In this document: positions 8,636 to 16,202 of the stretch, one piece after another
How positions within the stretch are numbered: position 1 is the first letter of the stretch
How the letters are laid out: the number at the start of each line of letters is the position of its first letter
Assembly: GCA_947472765.1 (NCBI GenBank)
Contig: CANJCM010000056.1
Span: 1-32,412, forward strand
Origin: Opitutia bacterium
GTDB lineage: Bacteria; Verrucomicrobiota; Verrucomicrobiia; Opitutales; Opitutaceae
Length of the DNA stretch: 32,412 nucleotides
Direction of reading: 5' to 3'
Notes under the pieces: model-generated
Seen by the model: the letters and a program-made list of their open reading frames with translations, nothing else
Told to the model about the DNA's origin: nothing
Databases searched by the model: none
Position numbers and translations under genes: made by a program

Positions 8636-8695
8636 GCCTGACTTTGTCGCGCCGCGGGGCGCGATGCCGAGGCGAATTTCCGCGACGGATTCAGC

Positions 8696-10327
8696 CTACT
8701 TCCGCACCGCGTAGGTGAAGAGCGCGCTGCCGGCGGAGACAGAAACATACTGCCGGCCGTCGACCGCAAAGGTCATTGGTCCGGACGCAATCGGTCCGCC
8801 GACGTTCGCCTTCCACAGGAGGGCGCCGGTCCGCGCATCGAGCGCGAAGAAATAGCCATCGCGGCCGCCGCTGAAGAGGACGTCGGATGCCGTGGTCAGG
8901 ATGCCGCCATCCGTCACATCACTCATCTTGAACTCCCACTTCCGCTCGCCGGTCTTGGGATCGACGGCCCGGACGGCTCCATAGCCTTCCTCTTCCTTCC
9001 GGTTGTTCACCTGCGCCGCGCGCAGGGACGGCACCGTCGAACGCGGCATGCCACCGGTGAAGGATTTCCCTTCCTCGTATTTGACGGGCGTCTTGATGAA
9101 GACGGTCGAGTAGTTCGCCCAGGTGGGAATGTAGAAGAGGCCCGTCCGCGGACTGTAAGAAGGCGAGTACCAGTTGGTGCCGCCCTGCACGCCCGGGTAC
9201 ACCAGAACACCATCGCGGGTCGGAGCCGTGCCGGCGATTTTAACCGGACGGCCGGTCTCATCGATGCCGCTCGCCCAGGTCACCTCGACGAACGGTTTAC
9301 CCAGGAGGAACTGGCCGTTCGTGCGATCGAGGACATAGAAGAATCCGTTCCGGTTCGCGAACATCATGACCTTCCGCATGCGGCCCTTCCACTCCATGTC
9401 GGCGAGCACCGGCACCTGCGTGGAATCATAGTCGAAGTCGTCGTGCGGTGTGAACTGGTAGTGCCACTTCAGCTTTCCCGTGTCGGCGTCGAGCGCCACC
9501 ACGCTGTCACTGTAGAGATTGTCGCCCAGGCGGACATCGCCGTTCCAGTCCGGCCCGGGATTGCCGATCCCCCAATAGGTCAGGTTCGTTTCCGGATCGT
9601 AGGATCCGGTCGTCCAGATGGAGGCACCGCCATGCTTCCAGGCGTCGCTGTCCGCCGGCCAGGTTTCGTGGCCGGGTTCGCCCGGACCGGGAATGGTGTA
9701 GAAACGCCAGGCCTCCTTGCCGGTCTTCGCGTCGTAGGCCGCGATGAAGCCGCGGATACCGTACTCACCGCCGGCCGTGCCGACGACCACCTTGTCCTTG
9801 ATTACGAGGGGCGAAACCGTGAGGGCGTAGCCGGCCTCGGGACTGGCCACGGGAATATTCCAGATCAGGCCGCCGTTCTTGGTATCGATCGCAATGAGAT
9901 GTGCGTCGATCGTGGCCATGTACAACGTGTCGCCGAGAATCGCGACGCCGCGATTGACGCGTCCGCAGCACGGACGGGCCGCCGGCGACGGACGGTATTG
10001 ATAAATCCAGAACACGCGCCCGGTCACGGCATCGATGGCGACGATGTCGTTCGGGGCCTGGACCGTGTACATGATGCCGTCGACGACGAGCGGCGTGGCC
10101 TCGAACTTCTCGAGAGAACGCGCCTGGAACACCCACTGAAGTTCCAGGTTCTTCGCGTTCTCGGGCGTGATGGCGGAGAGCGGGCTGTGCCGCTGGCCAT
10201 TGTAATCACCGGAGTAGGTCAGCCAATTCTGCGGCTCCTGCCGGGCGCCGAGCAGCCGCTCGGACGTGACCTCCGCCTGCACGGCGAGGGCACTGAGGAC
10301 GAAAAGGAAAAGGGCGCGGGTGATCAT
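8696..10327 (-). CDS. PQQ-dependent alcohol dehydrogenase (methanol/ethanol family), lanthanide-type signature
   Basis: A 543-aa periplasmic quinoprotein with a signal peptide (about residues 1-18, ending VQA). It should oxidise primary alcohols and pass electrons to the cytochrome c encoded just upstream. Propeller repeats of the type VVALDADTGKLKWHYQ recur through the protein. The adjacent cysteines Cys120-Cys121 match the vicinal disulfide ring next to PQQ in this family. The catalytic-Asp region reads PHDDFDYDST, with Asp299 followed by Tyr300 and Asp301. An Asp two residues after the catalytic Asp is the recognised mark of lanthanide-using (XoxF/PedH-type) enzymes; calcium enzymes have Ala or Ser there. 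The start codon overlaps the cytochrome stop (ATGA). There is no fused cytochrome domain. Confidence 0.93.
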   Translation of the reverse strand: MITRALFLFVLSALAVQAEVTSERLLGARQEPQNWLTYSGDYNGQRHSPLSAITPENAKNLELQWVFQARSLEKFEATPLVVDGIMYTVQAPNDIVAIDAVTGRVFWIYQYRPSPAARPCCGRVNRGVAILGDTLYMATIDAHLIAIDTKNGGLIWNIPVASPEAGYALTVSPLVIKDKVVVGTAGGEYGIRGFIAAYDAKTGKEAWRFYTIPGPGEPGHETWPADSDAWKHGGASIWTTGSYDPETNLTYWGIGNPGPDWNGDVRLGDNLYSDSVVALDADTGKLKWHYQFTPHDDFDYDSTQVPVLADMEWKGRMRKVMMFANRNGFFYVLDRTNGQFLLGKPFVEVTWASGIDETGRPVKIAGTAPTRDGVLVYPGVQGGTNWYSPSYSPRTGLFYIPTWANYSTVFIKTPVKYEEGKSFTGGMPRSTVPSLRAAQVNNRKEEEGYGAVRAVDPKTGERKWEFKMSDVTDGGILTTASDVLFSGGRDGYFFALDARTGALLWKANVGGPIASGPMTFAVDGRQYVSVSAGSALFTYAVRK

Positions 10328-11094
10328 GGCAGGTCGAGGCCTTTGAGGTTGGAAAGATAGCTGACCACGTCGGCCAGTTCCTGGGCGTTGAATTTATCGC
10401 GATAGGCCGGCATCGGCGACTTGGCGACGTAGCCCTGCTCGCGGAGGTCGGATTTCTGGAGGTACCGCAGGCGGTCCTTGGAATCGAGGAGTTGCACGCT
10501 GAACGCGTCCTGGTTGAGGAGCGTGCCGATGATCTCGGTGCCATCGGTGGCCACGGCGCGAAAGGCGCGATTGCCCGCCAGCACCTCGGCGTCCGGATCG
10601 AGCATGGCCCGCTCCAACTCCGTGCCGCGCCGCATCGCGCCGATTTCCGTCAGGTCAGGACCGCTGCGGGAGCCGGTGCCCTTCACGCGGTGGCAGGTGA
10701 AGCATTCGCCCTTGCCCGCAAACAGCGCCTTGCCGCGAGTGGCATCGCCCGCGAGGGCGCCCGGACGTGCTTCATCGGCCGCCATCGAGCGGAGATACGC
10801 GACAATCGTCGTCGCGCGAAATTCATCAAAGTTGTTCGCCGGCATCGGCGTGCCCGGAATCCCGTTGCGGATGATGCGAACGAGATCGGTGTCCGAGTAG
10901 ACCTGGCGGAAACGGCCGCGGCCGAGGTCGATCGTCGGAATCGCGTCGCCGTTCGGCCCGTGGCAGTTCGTGCAATTGGTGCGGAACAGGCGGCCGCCAT
11001 CTTCCACGTCGGCCGGAGTGTAGCTGTGCTGGGCAAGTAGTGAGCCCAGGGCGAAGCCATGGGCCAGGACGAGAACGAATAATTTCCGCCACAT
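10324..11094 (-). CDS. Di-haem cytochrome c, partner of the PQQ dehydrogenase
   Basis: A 256-aa exported protein with a signal peptide (residues 1 to about 21, ending LLAQ) and two haem c sites: CTNCH at 41-45 and CFTCH at 131-135. The N-terminal domain has a probable axial Met in GTPMPANNFDE. The C-terminal domain, with GPDLTEIG, a DG-GTLL pattern and a closing MPAYRDKFNAQELADVVSYL, resembles the putative haem-binding domain (TIGR02603 type) common in Planctomycetes and Verrucomicrobia. The frame extends upstream to 11355, but the ATG at 11094 is chosen because it sits directly before the signal peptide. Overlap with the dehydrogenase gene supports a role as its electron acceptor. Confidence 0.92.
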   Translation of the reverse strand: MWRKLFVLVLAHGFALGSLLAQHSYTPADVEDGGRLFRTNCTNCHGPNGDAIPTIDLGRGRFRQVYSDTDLVRIIRNGIPGTPMPANNFDEFRATTIVAYLRSMAADEARPGALAGDATRGKALFAGKGECFTCHRVKGTGSRSGPDLTEIGAMRRGTELERAMLDPDAEVLAGNRAFRAVATDGTEIIGTLLNQDAFSVQLLDSKDRLRYLQKSDLREQGYVAKSPMPAYRDKFNAQELADVVSYLSNLKGLDLP

Positions 11095-11445
11095 ACGAGT
11101 GCTCAAGGAGGGGTAAGCCGGCGTGCCCGGACAAGAAAGGGTTTCGAGCCCGGCACGCCGCCGACACAAACTTCGGCCGTACCCGTCGTCAAGGTACGAG
11201 ATGGCCGCGGCGCAACGCCGCGGCCTGACCGGTTCGCCGTCCCCTGATCCGGATGAACTTCCGGTCGGCAAACGTTTGGGCCGCCCAACCACCACGCGCC
11301 ATTTCGTGAATTGCGCCGGCTCATGCGAGCCATGGCCCGCATGTAATGAATTCATGCGGAGCCGGCGTCAGGCTCCGGGTATACAAACTGCTCCCCCGAC
11401 GCGGCTGTGGAGGTAACGCCAAATTTCCCCTCCAGCCGCCCACCC
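11095..11445. other. Divergent intergenic region between cytochrome genes, with hairpins
   Basis: This 351-bp divergent region must hold promoters for both directions, but no confident boxes are visible. It contains several palindromes: 11119-11130 with 11149-11160 (cggcgtgcccgg / cccggcacgccg, one mismatch); a perfect 10-bp stem with a 3-base loop at 11203-11225 (ggccgcggcg caa cgccgcggcc); and cggagcc / ggctccg at 11357-11377. They resemble single arms of the intergenic repeat families seen elsewhere in the window, although I see no second copy of these here. Confidence 0.6.
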
Positions 11446-11904
11446 ATGAACCCTCTTCCTAGTGCTGCTCCCATTCTTTTGATCGGTCTCATGTTCATTC
11501 TGGCCGGTTGTGCCCCGAAAAACACCGCTCCGACCTTCGACGCTTCGTCCGTGCCCACGAAGGCGAGTCGCCGGGTGACGCTCAAAGAGGTTGAACCGAT
11601 CTTTTCCACGAAATGCGCCGCGTGCCATAATCCGATGGGGATGGATGAGGGCGTCGCGGTCGGCGGACTCGTCCTCGTGCACGGCAGCGCGGCGGCGAAT
11701 CTCGTCAACGCCAAGAGCACCGAGAGCAAATTGCTCCGCGTCCATCCGGGTGACCTCGCGAAGAGTTACATCTATCACAAGCTCAACGGCACCTTCGCCG
11801 CGGTCGGTGGCACCGGGTTGAAAATGCCCCTGGGCGGCACGCTGCCGCCGGAAGAAATCTCGTTGATCAACGACTGGATCCTCAGCGGCGCGCCGCTCGA
11901 GTGA
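11446..11904 (+). CDS. Mono-haem c-type cytochrome lipoprotein
   Basis: A 152-aa protein. The ATG at 11446 starts a lipoprotein signal (hydrophobic residues 8-20, lipobox LAGC with Cys22), so an upstream GTG at 11407 is not used. One haem c site, CAACH, is at residues 57-61 in the context VEPIFSTKCAACHNP, followed by GGLVLVHG. This is the pattern of planctomycete-type cytochrome domains (PF07635-like). The protein should be anchored to a membrane and carry electrons. Its stop codon overlaps the GTG of the following flavoprotein gene by four bases, implying coupled synthesis and probably a shared redox function. Confidence 0.88.
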   Translation: MNPLPSAAPILLIGLMFILAGCAPKNTAPTFDASSVPTKASRRVTLKEVEPIFSTKCAACHNPMGMDEGVAVGGLVLVHGSAAANLVNAKSTESKLLRVHPGDLAKSYIYHKLNGTFAAVGGTGLKMPLGGTLPPEEISLINDWILSGAPLE

Positions 11905-13139
11905 TCGCCCAGCAATTTCCTCGGCCTCCATTGCCTAACGCCAAACCAACCGTGGATCATACGTCTCCCGCCTCCGCTCCCCCGCTCACTCCCGACTACG
12001 TCAAGGCCATCAACATCGGCGGCCTGACCCATGCGGGCTTCTCCGGCTTCCTGTATCCCGCGGTCCAGCGTCCGCTCGCGCAGTTCTTCCCCTTCTTCAC
12101 CGAGAAAAGGCAGACGTGGGTCAAGCCGCAGATCAGCCGCGACCACATCCAGTGCGTCACCGTGGGTCTGCGGCCGCACCGGGCCTCCGGGTTCGTCGTC
12201 CGCTCCGAGCCGCTCGGCATGAAGACCCTGATTCACAACTACGGCCACGGTGGCTCCGGCTGGTCGCTCTGCTGGGGCACGGCGCAACTCGTGGCCGAGG
12301 AACTCAAGAAGACGACCGCCACCAAGGTCGCCGTCATCGGTTCCGGAATCAACGGACTCGCCACCGCGCGACTGCTGCAGCGCTACGGCTACGAGGTCGT
12401 GATCTACACGAAGGACATTCCGCCGAACGTCATCTCGAACCGCGCCTCCGCCGGCTGGTCGCCGACCGCAACGCTGTGCGACGAGGGCAAGTACACCCCC
12501 GAGTTCAAGAAGCTGCTCACGACGACGGCCCGCATTTCCCACCGTTTCTGGCAGGACTTCGTCGGCATCGAGCGCTACGGCGTCGAATATCGCTTCAACT
12601 ACGCCGGCGACGATCTGCCGTTCGGCGCGCTGTCACCTGACGACATCGGCAGCGACATCATGGACCTCAACGGCGAAGTCATCGACGTCGCCGAGGCGGA
12701 CTCTCCCTTCAAATTCGCCCATATCCACAAGACCTGGACGCTCCGCTTCCAGGTGCCGGTCTTCATGCAGGCGATGCAGGACGACTTCGGGATCGCGGGC
12801 GGCAAGGTCGTGATCAAGGAATTCGGCAAGCCCGAGGATGTGGATGCGCTGCCCGAGACAGTGGTCATCAACTGCATGGGCCTCGGCTCCAAGGGCGTCT
12901 TCGCGGATCCCGAGTTGATGCCGATCCGCGGCCAGCTCACGCACCTCGTGCCGCAGGCTGACCTCAAGTACTCTTTCAGCTGGCGGACCAAGCTGGTGAA
13001 TTTCAACCCGCGCCACGACGCCCTGACCTGCGGCGGCAGCACGCTGCCGAATATCTGGAGCATGGAGCCCGACAAAACCGAGGTCGATCGCGTCATCGAT
13101 GGCCTCACGGAAATGGTCAACACCCGGTTCGCGTCGTAA
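11901..13139 (+). CDS. FAD-dependent oxidoreductase, circularly permuted D-amino-acid-oxidase-like (paralog 1)
   Basis: A 412-aa flavoprotein starting with GTG. The order of blocks is unusual. GLRPHR (89-94) and IHNYGHGGSGWSLCWGTA (111-128) match the segment that ends D-amino-acid oxidases, including the substrate-carboxylate Arg of the GFRP motif, yet here they come first. The FAD-binding AVIGSGINGLATARLL (about 144-159) follows, then WSPTATLCD, matching the early WQPYLSD region of DAAO. The protein closes with VINCMGLGSKGVFADPEL (322-339), RGQL and CGGSTLP, where normal DAAO would continue into GFRP. No signal peptide or twin arginine is seen in the 85-residue N-terminal extension. A typical oxidase would release peroxide, but the cytochrome neighbour suggests a dehydrogenase. 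The substrate is unknown. Confidence 0.85.
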   Translation: MIAQQFPRPPLPNAKPTVDHTSPASAPPLTPDYVKAINIGGLTHAGFSGFLYPAVQRPLAQFFPFFTEKRQTWVKPQISRDHIQCVTVGLRPHRASGFVVRSEPLGMKTLIHNYGHGGSGWSLCWGTAQLVAEELKKTTATKVAVIGSGINGLATARLLQRYGYEVVIYTKDIPPNVISNRASAGWSPTATLCDEGKYTPEFKKLLTTTARISHRFWQDFVGIERYGVEYRFNYAGDDLPFGALSPDDIGSDIMDLNGEVIDVAEADSPFKFAHIHKTWTLRFQVPVFMQAMQDDFGIAGGKVVIKEFGKPEDVDALPETVVINCMGLGSKGVFADPELMPIRGQLTHLVPQADLKYSFSWRTKLVNFNPRHDALTCGGSTLPNIWSMEPDKTEVDRVIDGLTEMVNTRFAS

Positions 13140-13157
13140 CCCGCCACCCCCACCCAC

Positions 13158-14377
13158 ATGGAAACCTTGAAACAGACTCCGGCGCCGCAGGTTCAGCCGG
13201 TCCAAAGCGGGAATACCCGCCGCGGCTTCCTCAAAGCAGCCTCGGCCGCCGCCGTCGGCGCCGGGCTCATCGCCTCGGGCGGACTGATTGCCCAATACGT
13301 GGAGAGCATGGAGCGCAAGCGCGCCTCCCGGAAACTCGACATCGTGTTGCCCCGCGTCTCGATGAACCGGCACATCCGTTCCACCGTCGGCCTGCGCCCG
13401 CACCGGCCGATCGGCTTCAAGCTCGAGAAGGAGATGCTCGGCAACAAAATCCTCGTGCACAACTGGGTCACGGCGGCAGCGGCTGGTCCCTCTGCTTTGG
13501 CACGGGCGAACTCGCGATCCGCATGGCGGAAGAAGCGGGCGGCGCGGACGACCACGCCGTGCTCGGCTCCGGCATCGTCGGCCTGGCCACCGCCCGGCTC
13601 CTGCAGCGCCGCGGCAAGAACGTCACCATTTATACCAAGGAGCTGCCCCCGCGCCTGACCTCGAACTACGCGGCCGCGCTGTGGACGCCCACCGCGACGC
13701 TGTGCGACCCGACGAAGATCACGCCGGAGTTCAAGCAGGTCTTCGAGCAGGCGGCCCGGATTTCCTTCCGGTATTGGAACGACTTCATCGGCCACCACCC
13801 GACCTACGGCGTGCACTACGTCGAAGGCCTTCAGCTCCGCGATCTGGCCAACCCGACGCCCCCGCGTGTCGTGCCACCCGACTTCTACGGCAACGTGATC
13901 GAGGATCTGCACCCGCAGCCGATCGAGCTCATGCCCGACCAGCATCCCTTCGAGGGCTACGGTGCCCGGCTCACGCTCGCGATGCGCTTCGAGGCCCACA
14001 CGTTCCTGTTCCGCACGCTGAATGATTTCTACGAGGCCGGCGGGAAGATCGTGATCAAGGACTTCAAACGTCCCGAGGACATCGACGCGCTCAAGGAGAA
14101 GGCCGTTATCGCCTGCATCGGCTTGGGAGCGAAGGAAGTGTTCAAGGACGAGCACCTCAATCCCATCCGCGGACAGCTCAACATTCTCGCCCCACAGGCG
14201 GACCTGCGTTACAGCGTCGGCCTCAGCGGCGCCTCGGCCGCTCCGCGTTGGGACGGCATCGCGGTCGGCAACTCGGCCCTCTACGGCATCTGGGACACCG
14301 AGCCCGACATGAAACTCGCGAAGGAGATGATCGACAACGCCGCCGAAACTTTCTCGAAGCTGCAGAAGTTCGTGTAG
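13158..14377 (+). pseudogene. Permuted DAAO-like FAD oxidoreductase (paralog 2), Tat signal, single frameshift
   Basis: The coding sequence is broken by one frameshift: frame one runs from the ATG at 13158 and the rest continues in another frame to the stop at 14377. The break is in aactgggtcacgg (GGG at 13465-13467). One extra G restores LVHNWGHGGSGWSLCFGTG and a protein of about 406 aa, close to paralog 1. The block order is again permuted: VGLRPHR and HNWGHGGSGW first, then VLGSGIVGLATARLLQRRG, LWTPTATLCD, and at the end VIACIGLGAKEVFKDEHL and RGQL. Unlike paralog 1 it has a Tat signal (NTRRGFLKAASAAAVGAG), so it should be exported folded with FAD. It follows paralog 1 after 18 bp. A base-calling error is as likely as a real pseudogene, because both halves remain well conserved. 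Confidence 0.82.
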
Positions 14378-14390
14378 GCGCGCCTGCCAA

Positions 14391-14468
14391 AATGGAGGGC
14401 GGGTGCCCTCACCCGCCTTTTCGTTTCGGACTCGCGTTCCCGGCCGGTGGGGGCACCGGCCCTCCATT
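14391..14468. repeat. Twin-hairpin intergenic repeat, family A, copy 1 of tandem pair
   Basis: The left arm is aatggagggcgggtgccctc then acccgcc. The right arm is ggccggtgggggcaccggcc then ctccatt. The outer 17 bases are inverted repeats with one mismatch, and each arm folds on itself (gcgggtg/cacccgc and gccggtg/caccggc). Total 78 bp. Confidence 0.9.
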
Positions 14469-14510
14469 TGAAAGGCAGAACGCTTCACGGCCTGATCATT
14501 GTCGTTCTCC

Positions 14511-14587
14511 AATGGAGGGCGGGTGCCCTCACCCGCCAAGGCGGTTCAACGTTCTATTCCTGGCCGGTGGGGGCACCGGCCCTCCAT
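14511..14587. repeat. Twin-hairpin intergenic repeat, family A, copy 2 of tandem pair
   Basis: The arms are identical to copy 1 (aatggagggcgggtgccctc ... gggcaccggccctccat), but the central spacer differs in sequence while keeping nearly the same length. Arms are therefore conserved and spacer is not. Confidence 0.9.
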
Positions 14588-14719
14588 GGAACTGCCCCGT
14601 GGCCCGCTGCGTGAGCAGCGGGATGATCATCCAAAATCGAAATTCCGGCGCGCCCTGCCACGGCTTATCATTCCGGCTGGCCGTAATCGCGGGAATCCTC
14701 CTAGGTTGGCGTTCCCTCT

Positions 14720-15643
14720 ATGAGCCACCCCACCCCGATTGCCCTGCCTCCTGGTTCCGCCGCGGTTTCCCGCCGCCTGACCAAGTTCGCGACCGCCGCC
14801 GCGGTCCTCGCTGTTGCGCTCTGCGCCAGCGTGCCCTCGCTCCACGCCCAGCAGCCGAAGGGCGCGGAGAAGAAAGCCGCCCAACCCGCCGTCGTCCGGG
14901 CCGGCTCCCAGACCTTCAACACCGTTCTCACGAAGCTGAAGGAAGGAAAACAGATCTTCTGCAATACGCTAATCGATCCGAATCTCGAGGCGGCGAAGAA
15001 GGCCTGCGAGGGCCAGGACTACATCTGGATCGAGATGCAGCACTCGACCATCACCTGGCGCGAGACCCAGCAGCTCATCAAGGTGATCGCCGAAGCCGGC
15101 TGCATCCCGTTCGTCCGCGTGCCTTCCGCCAACGTCGGTGACATCCAGAAGGCCGTCGATGCCGGCGCCCTCGGCATCATCGTGCCCATGGTCGAGACCG
15201 TGCAGGAGGCGAAGAACGCCGTCATGTTTGCCAAGTTCCCGATCGGCCATCGCGACAATCCCAACACGAAGCCGTGGGGCCATCGCAGTTCCGGCGGCGG
15301 CCAGGCCGGCAGCCTCTGGGGCCCGGGTTACGCGACCAACGCGAACAACAATATCTTCATCATGCTCCAGATCGAGAGCCCCGCGGGCGTCGGCATGATC
15401 GACAACATCCTCGAGGAAGTCCCGGGCATCGATGCAGTCATGGTGGCGAGCAATGACTTCGGCCTGCATGGCGGCGATCGCGACGGCGACGCCAGCTACA
15501 ACGCCCGCGAGAAGCTGGTCCGTGACTCGGTTCTCGCCCACGGCAAGATTCTGGTCGGTCCCTCGAGCTGGCAGGATCGTCCGGGCTACCGGATGTTCCA
15601 GGGCCGTCGCAACGCGGCCACGACGGGTTACGAGAAACAATAA
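14720..15643 (+). CDS. Exported HpcH/HpaI-family aldolase
   Basis: A 307-aa protein of the HpcH/HpaI aldolase / citrate lyase superfamily, which are TIM-barrel class II enzymes that cleave or form C-C bonds next to pyruvate or similar oxoacids using a divalent metal. The expected residues are present: His108 (WIEMQHS), Arg133 (FVRVPS), GALGIIVPMVET, metal ligand Glu219 (LQIESPAGV) and Asp246 (VASNDFG). Unusually, the protein begins with a typical signal peptide (basic RRLTK, hydrophobic ATAAAVLAVALCASV, cleavage after SLHA, about residue 43), so it should act outside the cytoplasm, where family members are rarely placed. It precedes a cytochrome c / PQQ dehydrogenase pair by 40 bp and may share their transcript. 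The substrate cannot be told. Confidence 0.88.
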   Translation: MSHPTPIALPPGSAAVSRRLTKFATAAAVLAVALCASVPSLHAQQPKGAEKKAAQPAVVRAGSQTFNTVLTKLKEGKQIFCNTLIDPNLEAAKKACEGQDYIWIEMQHSTITWRETQQLIKVIAEAGCIPFVRVPSANVGDIQKAVDAGALGIIVPMVETVQEAKNAVMFAKFPIGHRDNPNTKPWGHRSSGGGQAGSLWGPGYATNANNNIFIMLQIESPAGVGMIDNILEEVPGIDAVMVASNDFGLHGGDRDGDASYNAREKLVRDSVLAHGKILVGPSSWQDRPGYRMFQGRRNAATTGYEKQ

Positions 15644-15683
15644 GCCGCCACGGTTCCGGGCGGAGGTGCGAAGGAAGTGATCC

Positions 15684-16202
15684 ATGGGATCGCTTCCTCC
15701 GCTTCCGCCCGAAATATATTCCGACCAGATGACGCCTGCGCCCGGCCCATCCTTCCGCTTCCACCGCCTGCTGCCCGGCATCCTGCTGGGCCTTGGCCTC
15801 GCCGCCACCGGCACCGTTTCGCTCGTCCTCGCAGCGGAGCCTCCTCCTTCGCAGCGCTCCGTGCTCGACGGCGTATTCTCGAGTGCGCAGATCAGCCGCG
15901 GCAAGAAAGGTTACGAGTCCCTCTGCGCCCGCTGCCACGGCGATGCCCTCGGCGGCGGCGAGGATTCACCGGCGCTGGTCGAGGCGGATTTCCTCAACAA
16001 CTGGTACGGCAAGACCATCGGTGCGCTGGTCGAATACACGCGGGAAGAGATGCCCTCGGACGGACCCGGCGATCTGACCCGCAAGGAGAGCACCGACATC
16101 ACCGCGTTCGTTCTCAGCTCGAACGATTTTCCCACCGGCTCCGCTGAGCTGGCCCCCGAATTGAAGGTTTTGAATCAGATTTTAATCACCCCTCGCAAAT
16201 GA
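15684..16202 (+). CDS. Mono-haem cytochrome c, partner of the second PQQ dehydrogenase
   Basis: A 172-aa protein from the ATG at 15684, which has a good ribosome-binding site (aaggaag, 15671-15677). A later ATG at 15729 would give 157 aa with the signal helix nearer the N-terminus. The hydrophobic stretch LLPGILLGLGLAATGTVSLVLA (about 29-50) is a signal peptide or anchor. One haem c site, CARCH, lies at 81-85 with GYESL before it and GDALGGGEDSPAL after it, as in class I cytochromes that accompany quinoproteins; the axial Met is probably in EEMPSD. The stop overlaps the start of the PQQ dehydrogenase (ATGA), so it is the likely electron acceptor. Confidence 0.88.
   Translation: MGSLPPLPPEIYSDQMTPAPGPSFRFHRLLPGILLGLGLAATGTVSLVLAAEPPPSQRSVLDGVFSSAQISRGKKGYESLCARCHGDALGGGEDSPALVEADFLNNWYGKTIGALVEYTREEMPSDGPGDLTRKESTDITAFVLSSNDFPTGSAELAPELKVLNQILITPRK

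Larger units (their letters stand above)
14378..14719. other. Gap holding two tandem family A repeats
   Basis: Two copies of the twin-hairpin element (14391-14468 and 14511-14587, period 120 bp) follow the flavoprotein genes. The remaining 130 bp before the aldolase ATG shows no gene and no confident promoter. Confidence 0.65.

Noticed and set aside
9443-10360. Plus-strand open frame opposite the PQQ alcohol dehydrogenase
   Set aside because: Typical antisense shadow of a high-GC gene; the minus-strand product has a signal peptide and conserved motifs.
11901-12240. Alternative idea that the N-terminal DAAO-like block is the remnant of an older upstream DAAO gene fused to a truncated one
   Set aside because: The tandem paralog has the same order, both proteins lack the block at their C-termini, and the gene upstream is an unrelated cytochrome.
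13193-14539. Long minus-strand open frame (448 codons) opposite the second flavoprotein
   Set aside because: It lies antisense to a clearly conserved coding region, runs into family A repeats, and has Arg/Asp/Glu-rich shadow composition without motifs.
14391-14587. Possible CRISPR-like array
   Set aside because: Only two units, each built of two different inverted arms, no cas genes, and spacers are inside the elements rather than between identical repeats.
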